Source of the DNA: Gliomastix tumulicola
Taxonomy: Eukaryota; Ascomycota; Sordariomycetes; Hypocreales; Bionectriaceae
Reading direction: 5' to 3'
DNA: 64,000 nt
NCBI GenBank assembly: GCA_001599755.1
Contig: BCHX01000002.1
Location: forward strand, 5,581,295 to 5,645,294
Translations under genes and position numbers: made by a program
In this document: piece after piece, positions 9,260 through 20,502 of the stretch
Layout: each line of letters begins with the position of its first letter
Position numbering within the stretch: position 1 is the stretch's first letter
The notes under the pieces: model-generated
Seen by the model: the letters and a program-made list of their open reading frames with translations, nothing else
What the model was told of the DNA's origin: nothing
Databases searched by the model: none

Positions 9260-11058
9260 CTTAAAATAGTATGGATAAGTAGCCGACTTAGAAGAAAGAA
9301 AAAACACTTTTGAAAAAGGAGGGTAAGAAAAATATACAAGAGACGTTGAACTGAAATAAGAACTACCTCTTTCCAGAAGATTGGCAATAGGAGAAATAGA
9401 AAGAAAAAAAAAAAGTAGAGGCGAATCTTTCCAGAAGATCGATAATAGGAGAATAGAGAATGGAAGTGAAGGGGAGTGGCGAATGATAGAGCAAGGCCGG
9501 AAATGATCATCATGACGACCACGACTGTCAATTTATCTACTTGGAGCCCATGTCAAGATTGTTCTTCTCGTGGCCGGCCTACCGCTCTTCCAAGCCTGCT
9601 GAGACGGCTATTGCGGGGCGGCGTATTGAACTGTTCGTGTCAGCAGGGGTCGCTTAGACACGGAATGTCGGAGGTCTGTCCCCTATGTCAGGCCACGAGC
9701 TGTTTCGTCTACTAAACAGACGTGGCCCTCGTTTACAGGAGGTGATTCTTCCATGGAATCGAAGCAAAAACACCCTCGTCAGCCTCATGCCCTGTTTACA
9801 GGTTTGACCCGTCGTTTCTGTTGGCGCGCGCATTTACGAGTATGCGCTGGTAATTTCATTTCACTGTCCTACTCAATAGGGGCCATTCCACTAATAAATA
9901 GCGGCGGTGCTGGATCCCGTCCCACTGATCCCCACGCAGTGAGAACAGCCTTAACAAGGTGAGGTAAGCTGGGCATTTTGAGGCCTGTTCTTCGACGGGA
10001 CGATCTCCTGGTCCCAGAGAAGAGCCGCGTTCGATAGATTCGGGTGCCGATCCGACGACGCCGCAGATGGCTCTAGCTGGGCCACCTCAAGAACTGGATG
10101 CTGGAAAGCAATCCCGTGACACACAGTCACCGATGCCAGGATGCGAACCTCAATGAAGAAACGCCGGTACATTGAAGAGAAGGCCTATTTCCTGTGGGTG
10201 TATGCAATACTCCGTACCGCATGCTTTGTTTACTACCTAGGCTCTATATTAGAAGTGGAGGGTCGAATTGATCGGATTGACCAGTGCAGAGATCTAGAAT
10301 TCGACCTTTAACGTATGCCGTGCCGTGTCTCCCGGGATCGTAACTTGAGACCTACTTGGGGTACGAAAGCTGACATATTGAGCGGAGCTGTCTTAGTATT
10401 TCAGTACCCATATAGTCATATATTGACCTGCAGAAATGAGGAATCCATCAACATGCATCCAACGTCGGCGACGTGACTTCGTTTGTGTCTGATCGGGATC
10501 CCTGCTCTGTAGCGTCTAACTTCGATCGAGCTTAGGGGACAGCATACCACGAACATGGAAAGAATATAGCAGGGAACGCCCGGATAATATAGAGTGAATC
10601 TAACCTGCCGCCGTTCGGCAGCTTAGACCGACGCAGTGCAGGTCAAGTTCAGCACGGGCTCAGTTCGCAAACCCGGGAAGCTTTGTCTCCAGTCCAAGCC
10701 ACGCACTGTTGTTCGGCAAGTTCCCAGCTCATTCCATTTTAGAATTATTCCGGACGATGGACCATTTCCTAGAATATTCCTCATCAGTTTGACCTGTTCC
10801 ATCTGATCATTCATGACCGGAATCAAGAACATCTGTTGGCGCATTAACCCATATAACGTACAGCTGCCTCCATTCTGCTGTGGCCCACGATGATCAGTCA
10901 ACCAACACCTAATATCACAGCTCTCGAGCAAACATCTATACTGCGACTAGTGACTACGCTGAGCGCCACTTCGGCAACATCAATCGCAACGAGACAAGCC
11001 ATTATATATAACAACTGAGTGAATACCTCAAAACATACAACAATAACAGCAAGGAGAG
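9260..11058. other. Long intergenic region
   Basis: About 1.8 kb without a supported gene. The first 200 bases (9260-9470) are A-rich. Minus-strand open frames at 9951-10172 and 10623-10931 have no recognisable family, start context or intron partners. A TATATATA element at 11003-11010 probably belongs to the next gene. No terminal inverted repeats or transposase remnants were recognised. Confidence 0.45.
11003..11010 (+). promoter_or_regulatory. TATA element of the orphan gene
   Basis: TATATATA about 50 bases before the start codon at 11059, followed by an A-rich leader with CAACAATAACAGC. Assigned by motif and position. Confidence 0.4.
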
Positions 11059-12072
11059 ATGCTACCACCCAACATGGTTATCCCATACTACTCCCCGAAC
11101 TGGAGGCCTTTTCCTCCTCCGCTTCCGGCAGACCGCCAGTCTGTGGAGCTGGACACATTGAAAACCGTCTGGTTCAAGCTTAATTACTTTACGCCTGATG
11201 ACCAACAGATGGTCAAGGGCCCCTTCCAGATTGCTCTCCCGACGTTCATTAACCCCTTTCAGACATATCTTGGACCGGATGGCAGCGCCATACCCCGAGC
11301 AAATGAGATGTTGAAGAAGTATGAAGTCTATCTCCAAGAAGACAAGATCAAGTCTGCGACCCCGAATGGGTGGGAGTATCCAAGCGTTATCAAGCTTGGG
11401 CTTTCGGACGAATACCTCGCGCATCTCACGCATACGGGCGAGAATGGCATGCCGAGGGTTCACGAGCCACAGGACTTTAACTACATCACGATAGTCTGGA
11501 AGTATATCGTCGAATGGGTCACGGAAATCTGCCACTGCCGGCCGGTGCCCCTCGACCAGTGGATCTGCATGAACGAGAACCTCGGCAACTCCGGCCTGGA
11601 TCTGACGCTGACGTCGTCCTCCCGAGCGGACCCGTTGATACTCTTGCGTAGCGTGTGGAAGGACACATACCGCGACCTCTCCGTGAGCATCCCGCGGGGC
11701 AATCTGTTCGTCGAAGAGAGGACAAAGGCGATCGCCCAGATCGGGGAGGTCCTCGACTGGGCGATCCGGCAACCGAGTCACCCCTCAGGAGAGGCAAAGC
11801 ACCTGCTCGTGCACTGGCTCGACTGTCCTCTGATTCCGAGGCAGGAGCTGAAGCGGGAGGACTGCCTCGCACTGGCGGTGGTTGTCTGGAAGACCAGGCT
11901 GGATGAATGGGCCCTCGCTGAGCGGCCTGCTGACCGCTTAGTGTGGGAGGGACTCCCAAGACCAACCGATAAGAACAGGACACTGATGACGCAGAGCATT
12001 GACGAGTGGGCGCAGCACGTCCTAGACCGACACTTTCATGGAAGTCATCAGCACTACCCTCGCCACATGTAA
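11059..12072 (+). CDS. Hypothetical protein, 337 residues
   Basis: I do not recognise this protein. It is an intronless, soluble-looking frame with no signal peptide and no membrane segment. The first 60 residues are proline- and aromatic-rich (YYSPNWRPFPPPLP, TVWFKLNYFTPDD), and the middle is rich in Trp, with an IVWKYIVEWVTEICHC helix and two nearby cysteines. The end is polar with several histidines (HFHGSHQHYPRH). Full-length openness, a TATA element with an A-rich leader and balanced codon use support it as a gene. An alternative start is the Met at 11074. It converges on the amino-acid permease, with 171 bases between the two ends. Confidence 0.65.
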   Translation: MLPPNMVIPYYSPNWRPFPPPLPADRQSVELDTLKTVWFKLNYFTPDDQQMVKGPFQIALPTFINPFQTYLGPDGSAIPRANEMLKKYEVYLQEDKIKSATPNGWEYPSVIKLGLSDEYLAHLTHTGENGMPRVHEPQDFNYITIVWKYIVEWVTEICHCRPVPLDQWICMNENLGNSGLDLTLTSSSRADPLILLRSVWKDTYRDLSVSIPRGNLFVEERTKAIAQIGEVLDWAIRQPSHPSGEAKHLLVHWLDCPLIPRQELKREDCLALAVVVWKTRLDEWALAERPADRLVWEGLPRPTDKNRTLMTQSIDEWAQHVLDRHFHGSHQHYPRHM

Positions 12073-12243
12073 GAGTAAGAGCAAGAGATTTCGATTCAAT
12101 GAGTTTAGTAGCGATTTGTCACAATAGAGTTCGAAACAATACAAAACATGAGCACAACAAGAACAAAGACGCCGTATTTCCCGCTCTCTCCACTGGGTAT
12201 CAATGCTTTCTTTCCTTTCTTTCTTTGATTCGTTCCGCTTTGT

Positions 12244-14249
12244 CTAGCATAAAAACTTGTATATCTTTTTCCATCGTGCCCAGTTCTGTTCGTTCTCCAG
12301 TTCGACCGCCTCGTCGTAGTAGTTGAAACGCCTCCGGCCCGTGTCCACGTCCATACTCCTCACCCGCACCCACGAGGTGCCGTAGTATATCTTGTGCAGC
12401 CCAAAGGAGACGATGAGGATGGGCGCGCCCAGCCATCGGAGGAACGCGTCGCGGGTGATCTCGGCCGCGGTCTTGTCATTCGCGTTTACGGGGTCGACCG
12501 TCGTCCACAGCTGGGCGGCCATGATGGTGATGTTCAGCCCGAAGCCGATGTAGGATCCGACGACGCCGACCCGAGACCGAGTCGGGAGCTGTGAGATGGT
12601 CCTACCCTGTGCGGCCCACGCCTTGCGGAATCGGATGTGGCAGAGGCAGATGGAGCCCCATGTGACGAGCGTCGAGATGCCGGAGATGGCCAGCAGCCAG
12701 TCTAGGATCTGCCCTTGCTCGGGCAGGTCGGCGATGAAGGCCAGCAGGCCGAAGAGAAGAGCGACGCCGATGGCGATCATCGGCCGGCCCTTGCGGTCGA
12801 CGATGCCTAGGAACCTCGGGGCGTGTCTGAGATTGGCCAGAGCGGCCAGGGAACGGGTAGAGGCGTAGACAGACGAGTTCCCCACGGCAAGCACGGCGAC
12901 GAGAATGACTGCGTTCATCACCGAAGGCAGACCGTTGATGCCCGCCATCTCGATGGCGATGACGAAGGGCGACGCTCGGGCGTCCACGCTGCTGGACCCG
13001 GTCGACAGGCGCTCGTCATCATGAGGCACGGTGAGGCCGATCAGGGCGAGCGTGAGAAAGTAGAAGAGGGTGATGCGCCAGAAGACCTGCTTGGCCGCTG
13101 CCGGCAGCGACTTGCGAGGGTTGGCGGTCTCGGCGGCAGCGAGGCCGACCAGCTCGGTGCCGCCAAAGGCAAAGGTGACCATGACAAGCACGCCGCAGAA
13201 GCCCTGGAAGCCGTTGTTCAGGGCCCCGGGATCCTTCCAGTACTTGCCGCCGATGTAGCCCCCTTCAGGAGGGCCGCCGCAATTGATCACGATGCCTAGG
13301 AGGCTGCAGTGCGGCCGGGGGTGTATATAATTAGTTACGACTTCTGGACACGAGTGCGGCCAGCCAGGAGGACGTAGAGAACCTACATGAAGGATATGAC
13401 GGCGATGACCTTGATGGAGGAGAAGATGAACTCTGCCTCACCATAGCCCTCTACGCCAAAGAGGTTGATGAAGATGATGAGGCAGAGGAAGACGGCGACA
13501 AACACCACCTTGGGCACCGGGACGGACCAGTACGACAGGGTCAAGGACGCGGCGATAAGCTCGAGTGGCAGGATGATAAGCCACTGCAGTGCATAGCTGC
13601 TCGGGTCAGCACATGTGCTACCTACCGTAAGGGACATATCTGGAGACTCACTTCCACCCGAGGGCGAACCCCCATGAGGGATCGACGAAGCGCGTGGCCC
13701 AGGACGAGAAAGATCCAGCGACGGGGAAGGCCACGGCGAGTTCGCTCATGGCCTCGCAGGTGCAGAGCAGCATGCATCCGATGAGCGCCACGGCCATGAG
13801 AAGGGCTGCCGGGCCGCCCATGTACAGAGCCCTTCCCGATGCCACAAACAATCCGGCGCCTGGTCATCATGTGAGCCTCCTCCGCCTGCCGCTGGGCCGA
13901 TAACGACGATGTGCGTAACGGACGGGTGTGAGTAACCAGGACACGTACCAATGGAGCCGCCAAAGGCAATCATCTGCAGGTGCCTGCCCTTGAGCTTCGT
14001 CGCGAGATGAGGCGCCGCGGCATCGCGCGTCGCGGACTTGAGATTGTAGAAGCGAGTGCCCGGCCAGTCGCCCGCGTCGACGGAATTGCTGCGCAGGGCG
14101 GGCGGGTTGACGGGCCTGAAGCTGTCGGCGACATCGCGCACCCAGCGCCTCTTGCTGCCGTACGCAGCACGGTCAGTGTCGTCCTCGAACCGCACCAGCT
14201 CGACGTCCGGCGTGGACTTCATCGTGCTCGGGGGCGAGTAGCCGTGCAT
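12244..14249 (-). CDS. Amino-acid permease (APC superfamily, fungal YAT type)
   Basis: This gene encodes a plasma-membrane amino-acid:proton symporter of 592 residues in four exons: 14249-13949, 13859-13652, 13596-13387 and 13303-12244. All three introns have canonical ends and restore one frame. Family signatures include FGGSIGAGLFVASG in the first membrane helix, the WNYALQW block, FINLFGVEGYGEAEF, IVINCGGPPE and the FAFGGTELVGLAAAET segment. Strongly hydrophobic helices continue to a polar C-terminal tail. The N-terminal 90 residues are hydrophilic and cytosolic, as usual. Substrate range cannot be read from sequence; general, proline and dicarboxylic amino-acid permeases all share these motifs. 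It is divergent from no close neighbour and has over 1.2 kb upstream, where a few GATA cores occur (for example TGATAA near 14829). Confidence 0.93.
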
Positions 14250-15491
14250 GTTGGGAGGGGGGCGAGGCGCATCTGCATCTGTCTGTTACGTTTGGTTGCG
14301 ATGCAGGTCGAAGGGTCGCGACCGGGTGGAGGGAGCAAGGGGAGAGGACCCTTATCGGGAAGCGAAAAGTTGACAGGCAAGCAGGGCACCACCAACCAAA
14401 CGATATGCATGTGGTGTGGCGCCCGGTTACATGGGGGGGGCTTCGAGGCTCTCTTGGGCTCTGCTGGCTCTGCTGTCTCTGCTGGGCTTTCTTGCGGCCT
14501 GAGTGAGCAGCTCCAGTGCTAGCTAGCCCCCCTGATAGGCCTGGAAGGGGGGCTGCCAGCTTCCCAGTCGCTTCCCAGTCGAGACGCTTCCAGGCCAAAG
14601 CAGGCTTGTGACAGTGGAGCGGCTAGCGGCCGTCTCACACACCATCTTCGCGCAGAGGCCAATTTCACTGGTCGACGCGTGGAGCGATCTTCATTCGTCC
14701 ACCAGCAGGCCCGTGGCGAGGCGGGAGAGATTGTCGCTGCGACTCTCACGGCTTGCCCAGTGTACGTAAGCCAAGTGGCGGTGCGACTCTGCGATGTCAC
14801 ACACCCGCGTTAACGCTGATGACATGCACTGATAACGACTGGACGTGTGACTCGTGAGAGGAGCGTATCGTATCCCGGTCTCACGCGAGCCGGTCCGGCG
14901 GAGGCCCACAAAGTATTAAGCCATGTCGCACTCTCGATAAAAAAAAACGCCACGTCTCAGGTGCCTCTTTTTTATTATCTCCTTTTTTTCTGCCTCTCCT
15001 CATTTTATGCACGGCTTTTTATGCATGGCCTGCACAACTGGGCATTATTATCTGTGGCTTGTACAGCCCCACTTTGTATCGATAGCTGACACATCGGACT
15101 TCTCCGTGCTGGAGCGTTCTGCCATTTTCATTGGCGATGGCACAAGCCACCGATCACAGTGTCGCGGGAAGGCCAATGATGCATAATTTGGCTGCTCTGA
15201 GGCCCAGTAAGGCCATGTTCATTTAGGGAGGGTGATGGCTTGGGTATGGTGTGTTTTGTTGAGGAAGAATATAGAGTGCAGACAAAGAATAATGACTACT
15301 AGTACGTATCATCTGCGCTGGTTGGAGTCTACGCTAGAGAGGCGTGCTGGAAGCGGCAGTCCTTGAGTACGCGTAGATAAGAATTTTTCTACACTACCTC
15401 ACTTTTTCCATCAGCTTCAGATAAGCATACAAGTGCTTCAAACTCGTGACTCTCTTCATACTTGAATATGTTTTCAAATGGCCAACCTGGC
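14250..15491. other. Permease promoter and intergenic region
   Basis: No supported gene. The region contains the permease leader, a short A-run near 14940, T-rich stretches around 14965-15020 and scattered GATA cores. I see no other feature. Confidence 0.45.
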
Positions 15492-16805
15492 TTAGACTGG
15501 GAGATGAAATCCGGTCTTTCGTAGCTTCTGGAAGACCTGTCCCTCATCATACTTCGCCGAAACAGCCTTCATAAACGCGACATTCTCAGACCCATAGTGC
15601 GCGAGAGGATCCTGGATGCCATTGGCGTAGTTCAGGAACTCCCAGTGCTTATTGTGGCCTAGCTCATCCGCCTTTGCCTGGATCGCCCTGTTCATATCAA
15701 ACGCCATGGGCAGCACAATGTCCTGGTTGGCCGCCGTGTCGACCGTGAAGACGAGGTTGTACATAATTACCGGTCCATCCGCAACGACAGCATCCAGTCC
15801 GAGGACGTTGCCTCCCCTGGCTTCCATCTTCTCGACAATGCCCTTGGTCACCGGCTGCCACTGCGAAATGAGCTCCAGAGTCGCGTTGGGGACCGTCGCA
15901 ATCATCTTGTCCATGTACCCAACGACAATATCGTCCATCGCCTGCATCATCTCGAGATTGTGGGCGACCATCCCCGTCTGCCAGTTGGCAAACAGACCCA
16001 GCGGCGTTGGTCCCGTGAAGATGGGGACCACCTCGTGCGCGGGACCCGTGGCAGGCATTCTCAAGTTGGCTTCGATGGCGAAGAAGGGATCAAACGAGGG
16101 CGACACCTCGGCGTTGATGTTGCTCATGATGGCACCGGCACTCCAAGTCTTGTTCCTGAAGCTGGACGAGAGAATCATCTGGCTCTCGGGCTCGTCGTCC
16201 TGAGCATCTGCGCGAGACGCGACGTCGACAGCACGACGCCGTACGGCGCCAGGGTCTCGTACACTGGACCCCAGGTTGATCCGGGCTGAATAGAGGCAAT
16301 CTGGCTGGACTCGTCATATGTCGTCACATTCATGCGTCCTTGGTTATGAGACGTCAGATTTTGTGCAGATGAAGCGTTGGATATAATGTCCTACCAAAGT
16401 CCACCGTGACGCCGTCCTTGATCCCATTGGCGCCCTCGAAAGCCGAATGGGCACCTGAGCGCATGCCGAACGGACAAGAGTTCTGAGTCAAGACTTTGAC
16501 AATTTCAGACACGTCTTGGGTATTCTGAGGAAAGACCATGCACCAAGGAGCCAGGGCAGCATTGGCCGAGTAGTACTGGGACAGGCGCTCATCATAGCGT
16601 TCCTCGTCGGGAGTCCAAACTTTGCCCTCGAGCCCAGCAGTCTGAGAAAGAGTGCTACACTGCGCAACGGTCAGTCCTCTTGCTTCTTGTACATTGTATC
16701 AGAAGATCTTCTCACGCAATGACATTGTGGCGACGCGGCTGCAGCAGAAGCCTGTCTCGAGGCGATTGCCGCAACCAAAACGAGCGAGGTGGTGAACAGC
16801 CTCAT
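15492..16805 (-). pseudogene. Berberine-bridge-type FAD oxidase with internal deletion
   Basis: Both ends of a secreted FAD-linked oxidase (FAD_binding_4 plus BBE domains) are present. The start at 16805 opens a signal peptide (MRLFTTSLVLVAAIAS). An intron with a GTGAGA donor follows, then the flavin-attachment region CPFGMRSGAHSAF, whose His is the usual 8-alpha-histidyl site. A second intron near 16355-16410 leads into MNVTTYDESSQIASIQPGS and WGPVYETLAPYGVV. Near 16190-16240 the frame then jumps directly to DDEPESQMILSSSFRN, which normally lies far downstream. The segment that should carry the glycine-rich VGVGG...GGG loop and the rest of the FAD domain is absent, and the two halves are in different frames. 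The C-terminal BBE region (EFLNYANGIQDPLAHYGSEN) is intact to 15492. A deletion of some hundreds of bases is the simplest explanation. Confidence 0.82.
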
Positions 16806-18216
16806 GATGCTGACTCTGTCTGCCGGTCAGTAAGGAGAGAGGAAGTGTAGAAAGAAAGTTGAGTCTCGCGTTGAAAGACAGCGCGCGGGCTGCTGCTCGA
16901 CATGCTGGAAGGATACAGCTTTTAATTTCTGGGGGATTCTCCACGCCTCTCCATTGTATGTGCAAGTGTCCACAGCGCTGCCCACTTGGCGAATGAGTTG
17001 CTTGTTAGCGCGTGTTTAGTGGCGAGGCAGCATGCATTGGTTGCCTGCATTTGCTGCAAAATCCAAGTTGCCAAGCTGCCCTCGGACGATCTATGCCCCA
17101 AGGGGTGATTAAGGTGATCAATGCAGGGACTAGATCGGCTGCGTAGATATTTGCGTATGACTCGCGACCAAACGTGCGAGGAGCAGCAGCCTGACTCACT
17201 CGTTTCACTTTCCTCGGCATGCATTGTACCGTGTATAGAGAGTTGAAGCACATGTTCGGTTTTGCCCAAAACCTATTCATGATACGAGATCTCAATAACA
17301 ACTCAGGGAGACGAAATTTGCTATTCCATATAATCAGAGCCCAGACTACGCGGCGTAAAAGTCCCTATAAAGTTTTGGGCTTTCGTTTGTGGTGCCATCG
17401 GCAAGGACCAAGTCTAGCCGCGTCAAGGAGTATGTTATTCGCAAGTAAATATAGCTCAATGTCGCCGGGAGAAGAGTATGGAAGTCGACGATAAGTTCAT
17501 ACGATTGTACTGAATCCCCGGAGTCCAGATAGTCTCCGTGTATTTGAGATGATCAAGTAGAGTTAGAGAATTAGAGGATGTCTGCATACAGCCAGGCTTT
17601 GAAGTAACAAGTTGATTTCTGGAGGACTTGGAGCATTCCAAGCGTCTTCGTAGAAAAGCTTGACCATTATTAGCAGTTACTTGAACATTCTCTCGCCAGC
17701 CATTGCCTTAAATCGACACTTCAAGGCTTCTGAACCGATCTTTGCGATATGCTCTATGTTTTCAACCATGATAGAATTTTCATAGCGTTCGACACCAGGG
17801 GAGCATCGCCACAAAGATTGAGTAATGGCTTCGGAGGTTGATGATCGAGTACACATCTTGCGTAGCGTGAACCAGATGAAGCGACGATATCAGGTCAGTC
17901 CTGATCTACCCGCGCCTGAAGATATATTGTCTCCTGGACATGGTGTCTAGCGGGTGGAGAAGCTTCATTGGAAGAGATGCGGGAACGCCCACAAGAAGGC
18001 TTCACAGCCATCCCAACATGTGAGCCAAGGGGCCATGGTTGTTGTTTGCTCATTGACCGGGATGACACGGGCTACCCCGCGAGATGGTTCTGATTGTTGG
18101 AGGGCATCTGATGTTCGTGATTGGGAAAGATAGCGGACTTGGAGGCGGGCGAGTCCGAATGGGGAAATCCCGCTGGCTTTGGCGGGGGAGTTCCTAAAAC
18201 GGAATGCCGCGACGTC
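16806..18216. other. Intergenic region
   Basis: About 1.4 kb without a supported gene. It contains the upstream region of the oxidase remnant and the 3' side of the regulator at 18217. Short open frames on both strands show no family features or splice partners. Confidence 0.45.
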
Positions 18217-20224
18217 TTACCCGAAAGAGTTCGGCAACCACGAGTCAGGAGGGAATGTGGGCATGGTAGGATCGAGATTCGCGGCAAAGAGAGCGTCGAG
18301 ACGGCCGAGGTCGAAGCTGGGGTCGAAATCCGTGAAGATGCCGGCCTCGCCCTCGAAGTTGTGCATCGGAGATATGAGGTCGGGAGGTGCAGGGAGGATG
18401 TGTGATGCTGGAGGGGGAGCCTCTGAGGAGGACGCTGTGGTCTGGGGTTGACCTGCCGACTCGTGGTGTGTCGTGGAGCTGTCAGCTTGCTGATTCCTGC
18501 GTCTCTCCGCTAATCTTTCCACCTCTTGCACGGTCTCCGTAGCAAGGTGCGCAACGACGCGTGCTGACAGGAAGGCCTTGCTCAGTTCGTCTAGGACCTC
18601 GCAGCTACTGTGGAAGAGAGCGTACGCGCGTTTCCGGTTCGATGGGATCATGCTGTTCCGGAGGCTCTTGTAGGCAATCGACGTTGCCATGGCCACAGCG
18701 TACGGCATGACCGGCCAGAAGGTGACGGCTGATTTGTTTTCCTCTGAGGCGATAGAGACGATGTGCATGGCGCAGTAGATCTGAAGCTCGGTGCTCGGCG
18801 TGCGATTGATTCCTTTGGGCCCGTTCGGTCGGCTGCGCAGAATGACAACGGACAGGTAGAACATCTCCAGCGATGCTTTGAAGGTGAAGGTCAGTGTGTG
18901 CTCATCACCACATCTTGCGTGTCGGCTTACCGAGCAATCCACCCCCCACTTCCAGGGCGCCAGCAGTCTCGACCATGTCCTCAAAAGTAATGCTACTTCG
19001 CTCAGCGGCTTCTGGAATATCGGCATGAGGACGATATAAGGATATGGTCTCGTCCAGGTACTGCGTTATCCGGATAAGTAGCCTGAAAACCGGTGCCTGA
19101 GAGCTCGCTGATAACAGAATCGTCTGGTCCATGTCTCGCTCGTGGTACAAGATGGGCCTGCCATTCGACGCCGCGTTCAAGCGGTCGAGGATCCAAACAC
19201 ACCAGAAGACTCGCTGCGCCTTCTCAACCCCGACGCTGTCCTTTGGCCAGCCGAGATGCAGCCCCAGGGTCTGAGAGTGGTGCACAACCTGTGCGCAGTA
19301 GTATGATGAGATCTCGCTGCATCCTGGTTTGTCGACGTAGAATGCCATCAAGGCGCATACTTGCAAGGCCACCACCTTGTCACAAATGTAGCCCATGTCT
19401 AGTGAGTACTTCACTGCAGCGGCAAGCCTGTGTCGGAACTCAATCTGAGAAAGAACTTGCTCTGTGTGCGGCAGGCGTAGGTGCTTGCGTGAAGAAGGGT
19501 CTAGCGAAGCAACTAGGCAAATGCATTGCTTGAGAGCCAGTTCTTCCATGCGGTCAAGCTGATCAAGCTGTTCGCCGTGTAAGATCGGGAAGAGGGGATC
19601 TACTTTCGCGTAGAACAGCTCCGACAGTCGTCCATACTCGTAGTCTGGCGGAATAGTGGCGAGACACTCCTGTATCAGAGAGTCTCGCATCGTCTGTAGA
19701 CCGCGGAGCGTGTGAACATGCGATGCTCCGCCATGTTCGGTCTGGATGTCGCTCTTGCTGTGCCGGCTGTTGCTCTCGGGTCTGTGGCCAAGCCAGACAC
19801 CAACGTAATCGTGCCTGGAAATACTGCGATTCGCGCTCTGGTTGTTGCGGCTGAGAAACGAGGCCTCTGGGCTCAGATCTCCCACGAAGCGTAGATATTC
19901 ATCCCTCCGAGCGCTCTGGGATGCTGCAGCGGACTCCGGAGCAATGGCATGCGACTCAGACCCTTCTGTCGGAGGGGGAGAATTACGGTGCAATGGCGGT
20001 GCACTGGGCGAGTCCGCTGAGTCAACATCTTCCACAATATCTGACGACGCAGACGGCTCGTTGTGCAGGCATCGTTTCTATCTGCGTTAGCGGCGCGGAT
20101 CCGACGGCTGAGCTGTGTGCTTACATACATGGCGTTTCTTGCAGGTCTCGCATGACCGCGGGGGATGATTTGATTTCCGCTTCGCTCCCACGCCGCCGAC
20201 AGAGTCCGTCACGAACCTGAACAT
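18217..20224 (-). CDS. Fungal-specific transcription factor with partial zinc cluster
   Basis: Three exons (20224-20129, 20077-18931, 18875-18217) give a 633-residue regulator. The DNA-binding part reads SCETCKKRHKRCLH, split by the first intron after KKRH. This supplies only the first three cysteines (C-x2-C-x6-C); no second C-x2-C-x6-C follows in the next 60 residues, which are acidic and Ser/Pro-rich. The middle holds a typical fungal_trans regulatory domain (LFYAKVDPLFPILHGEQLD, GYICDKVVALQVCALMAFY, QRVFWCVWILDRLNAASNGRP). The C-terminus is acidic and Ser/Pro-rich, suitable for activation. It lies next to two dehydrogenases and a transporter and is a candidate regulator of them. Either it belongs to a group with an incomplete cluster or a cryptic exon has been missed. 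Confidence 0.8.
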
Positions 20225-20502
20225 GATACACGACGGTGTGTCGCTGTCGGACGTGGGGCAAGGCGCGTTGAATATATTATATTACTCCTGCATCCAGTGG
20301 TTGATGGAAAATTCACCGGGGTCGAGATCCAGGTGGTCACCCAAGCTGCACGTGATTTACAGTGGCTGATGTCATTTATTACCACGCTAATTAGTGCTAC
20401 CGCTGCGCGTGTTTTCCAGTTCTCCAGGGGCTCCAGCGGTTTTCAGATCCAATTTAGCGATCGCATTCCTCCACAAGTAAGCAGGGTGCATACTGTAGCT
20501 AT

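Noticed and set aside
9951..10172. Minus-strand frame of 73 residues in a long intergenic region.
   Set aside because: No conserved motif, no splice partners and no promoter signal.
10623..10931. Minus-strand frame of 102 residues.
   Set aside because: No recognisable family and no start context. Likely chance.
13980..14522. Plus-strand frame of 180 residues over the permease N-terminus.
   Set aside because: It is antisense to the permease first exon and has Gly/Ala/Arg-rich shadow composition.
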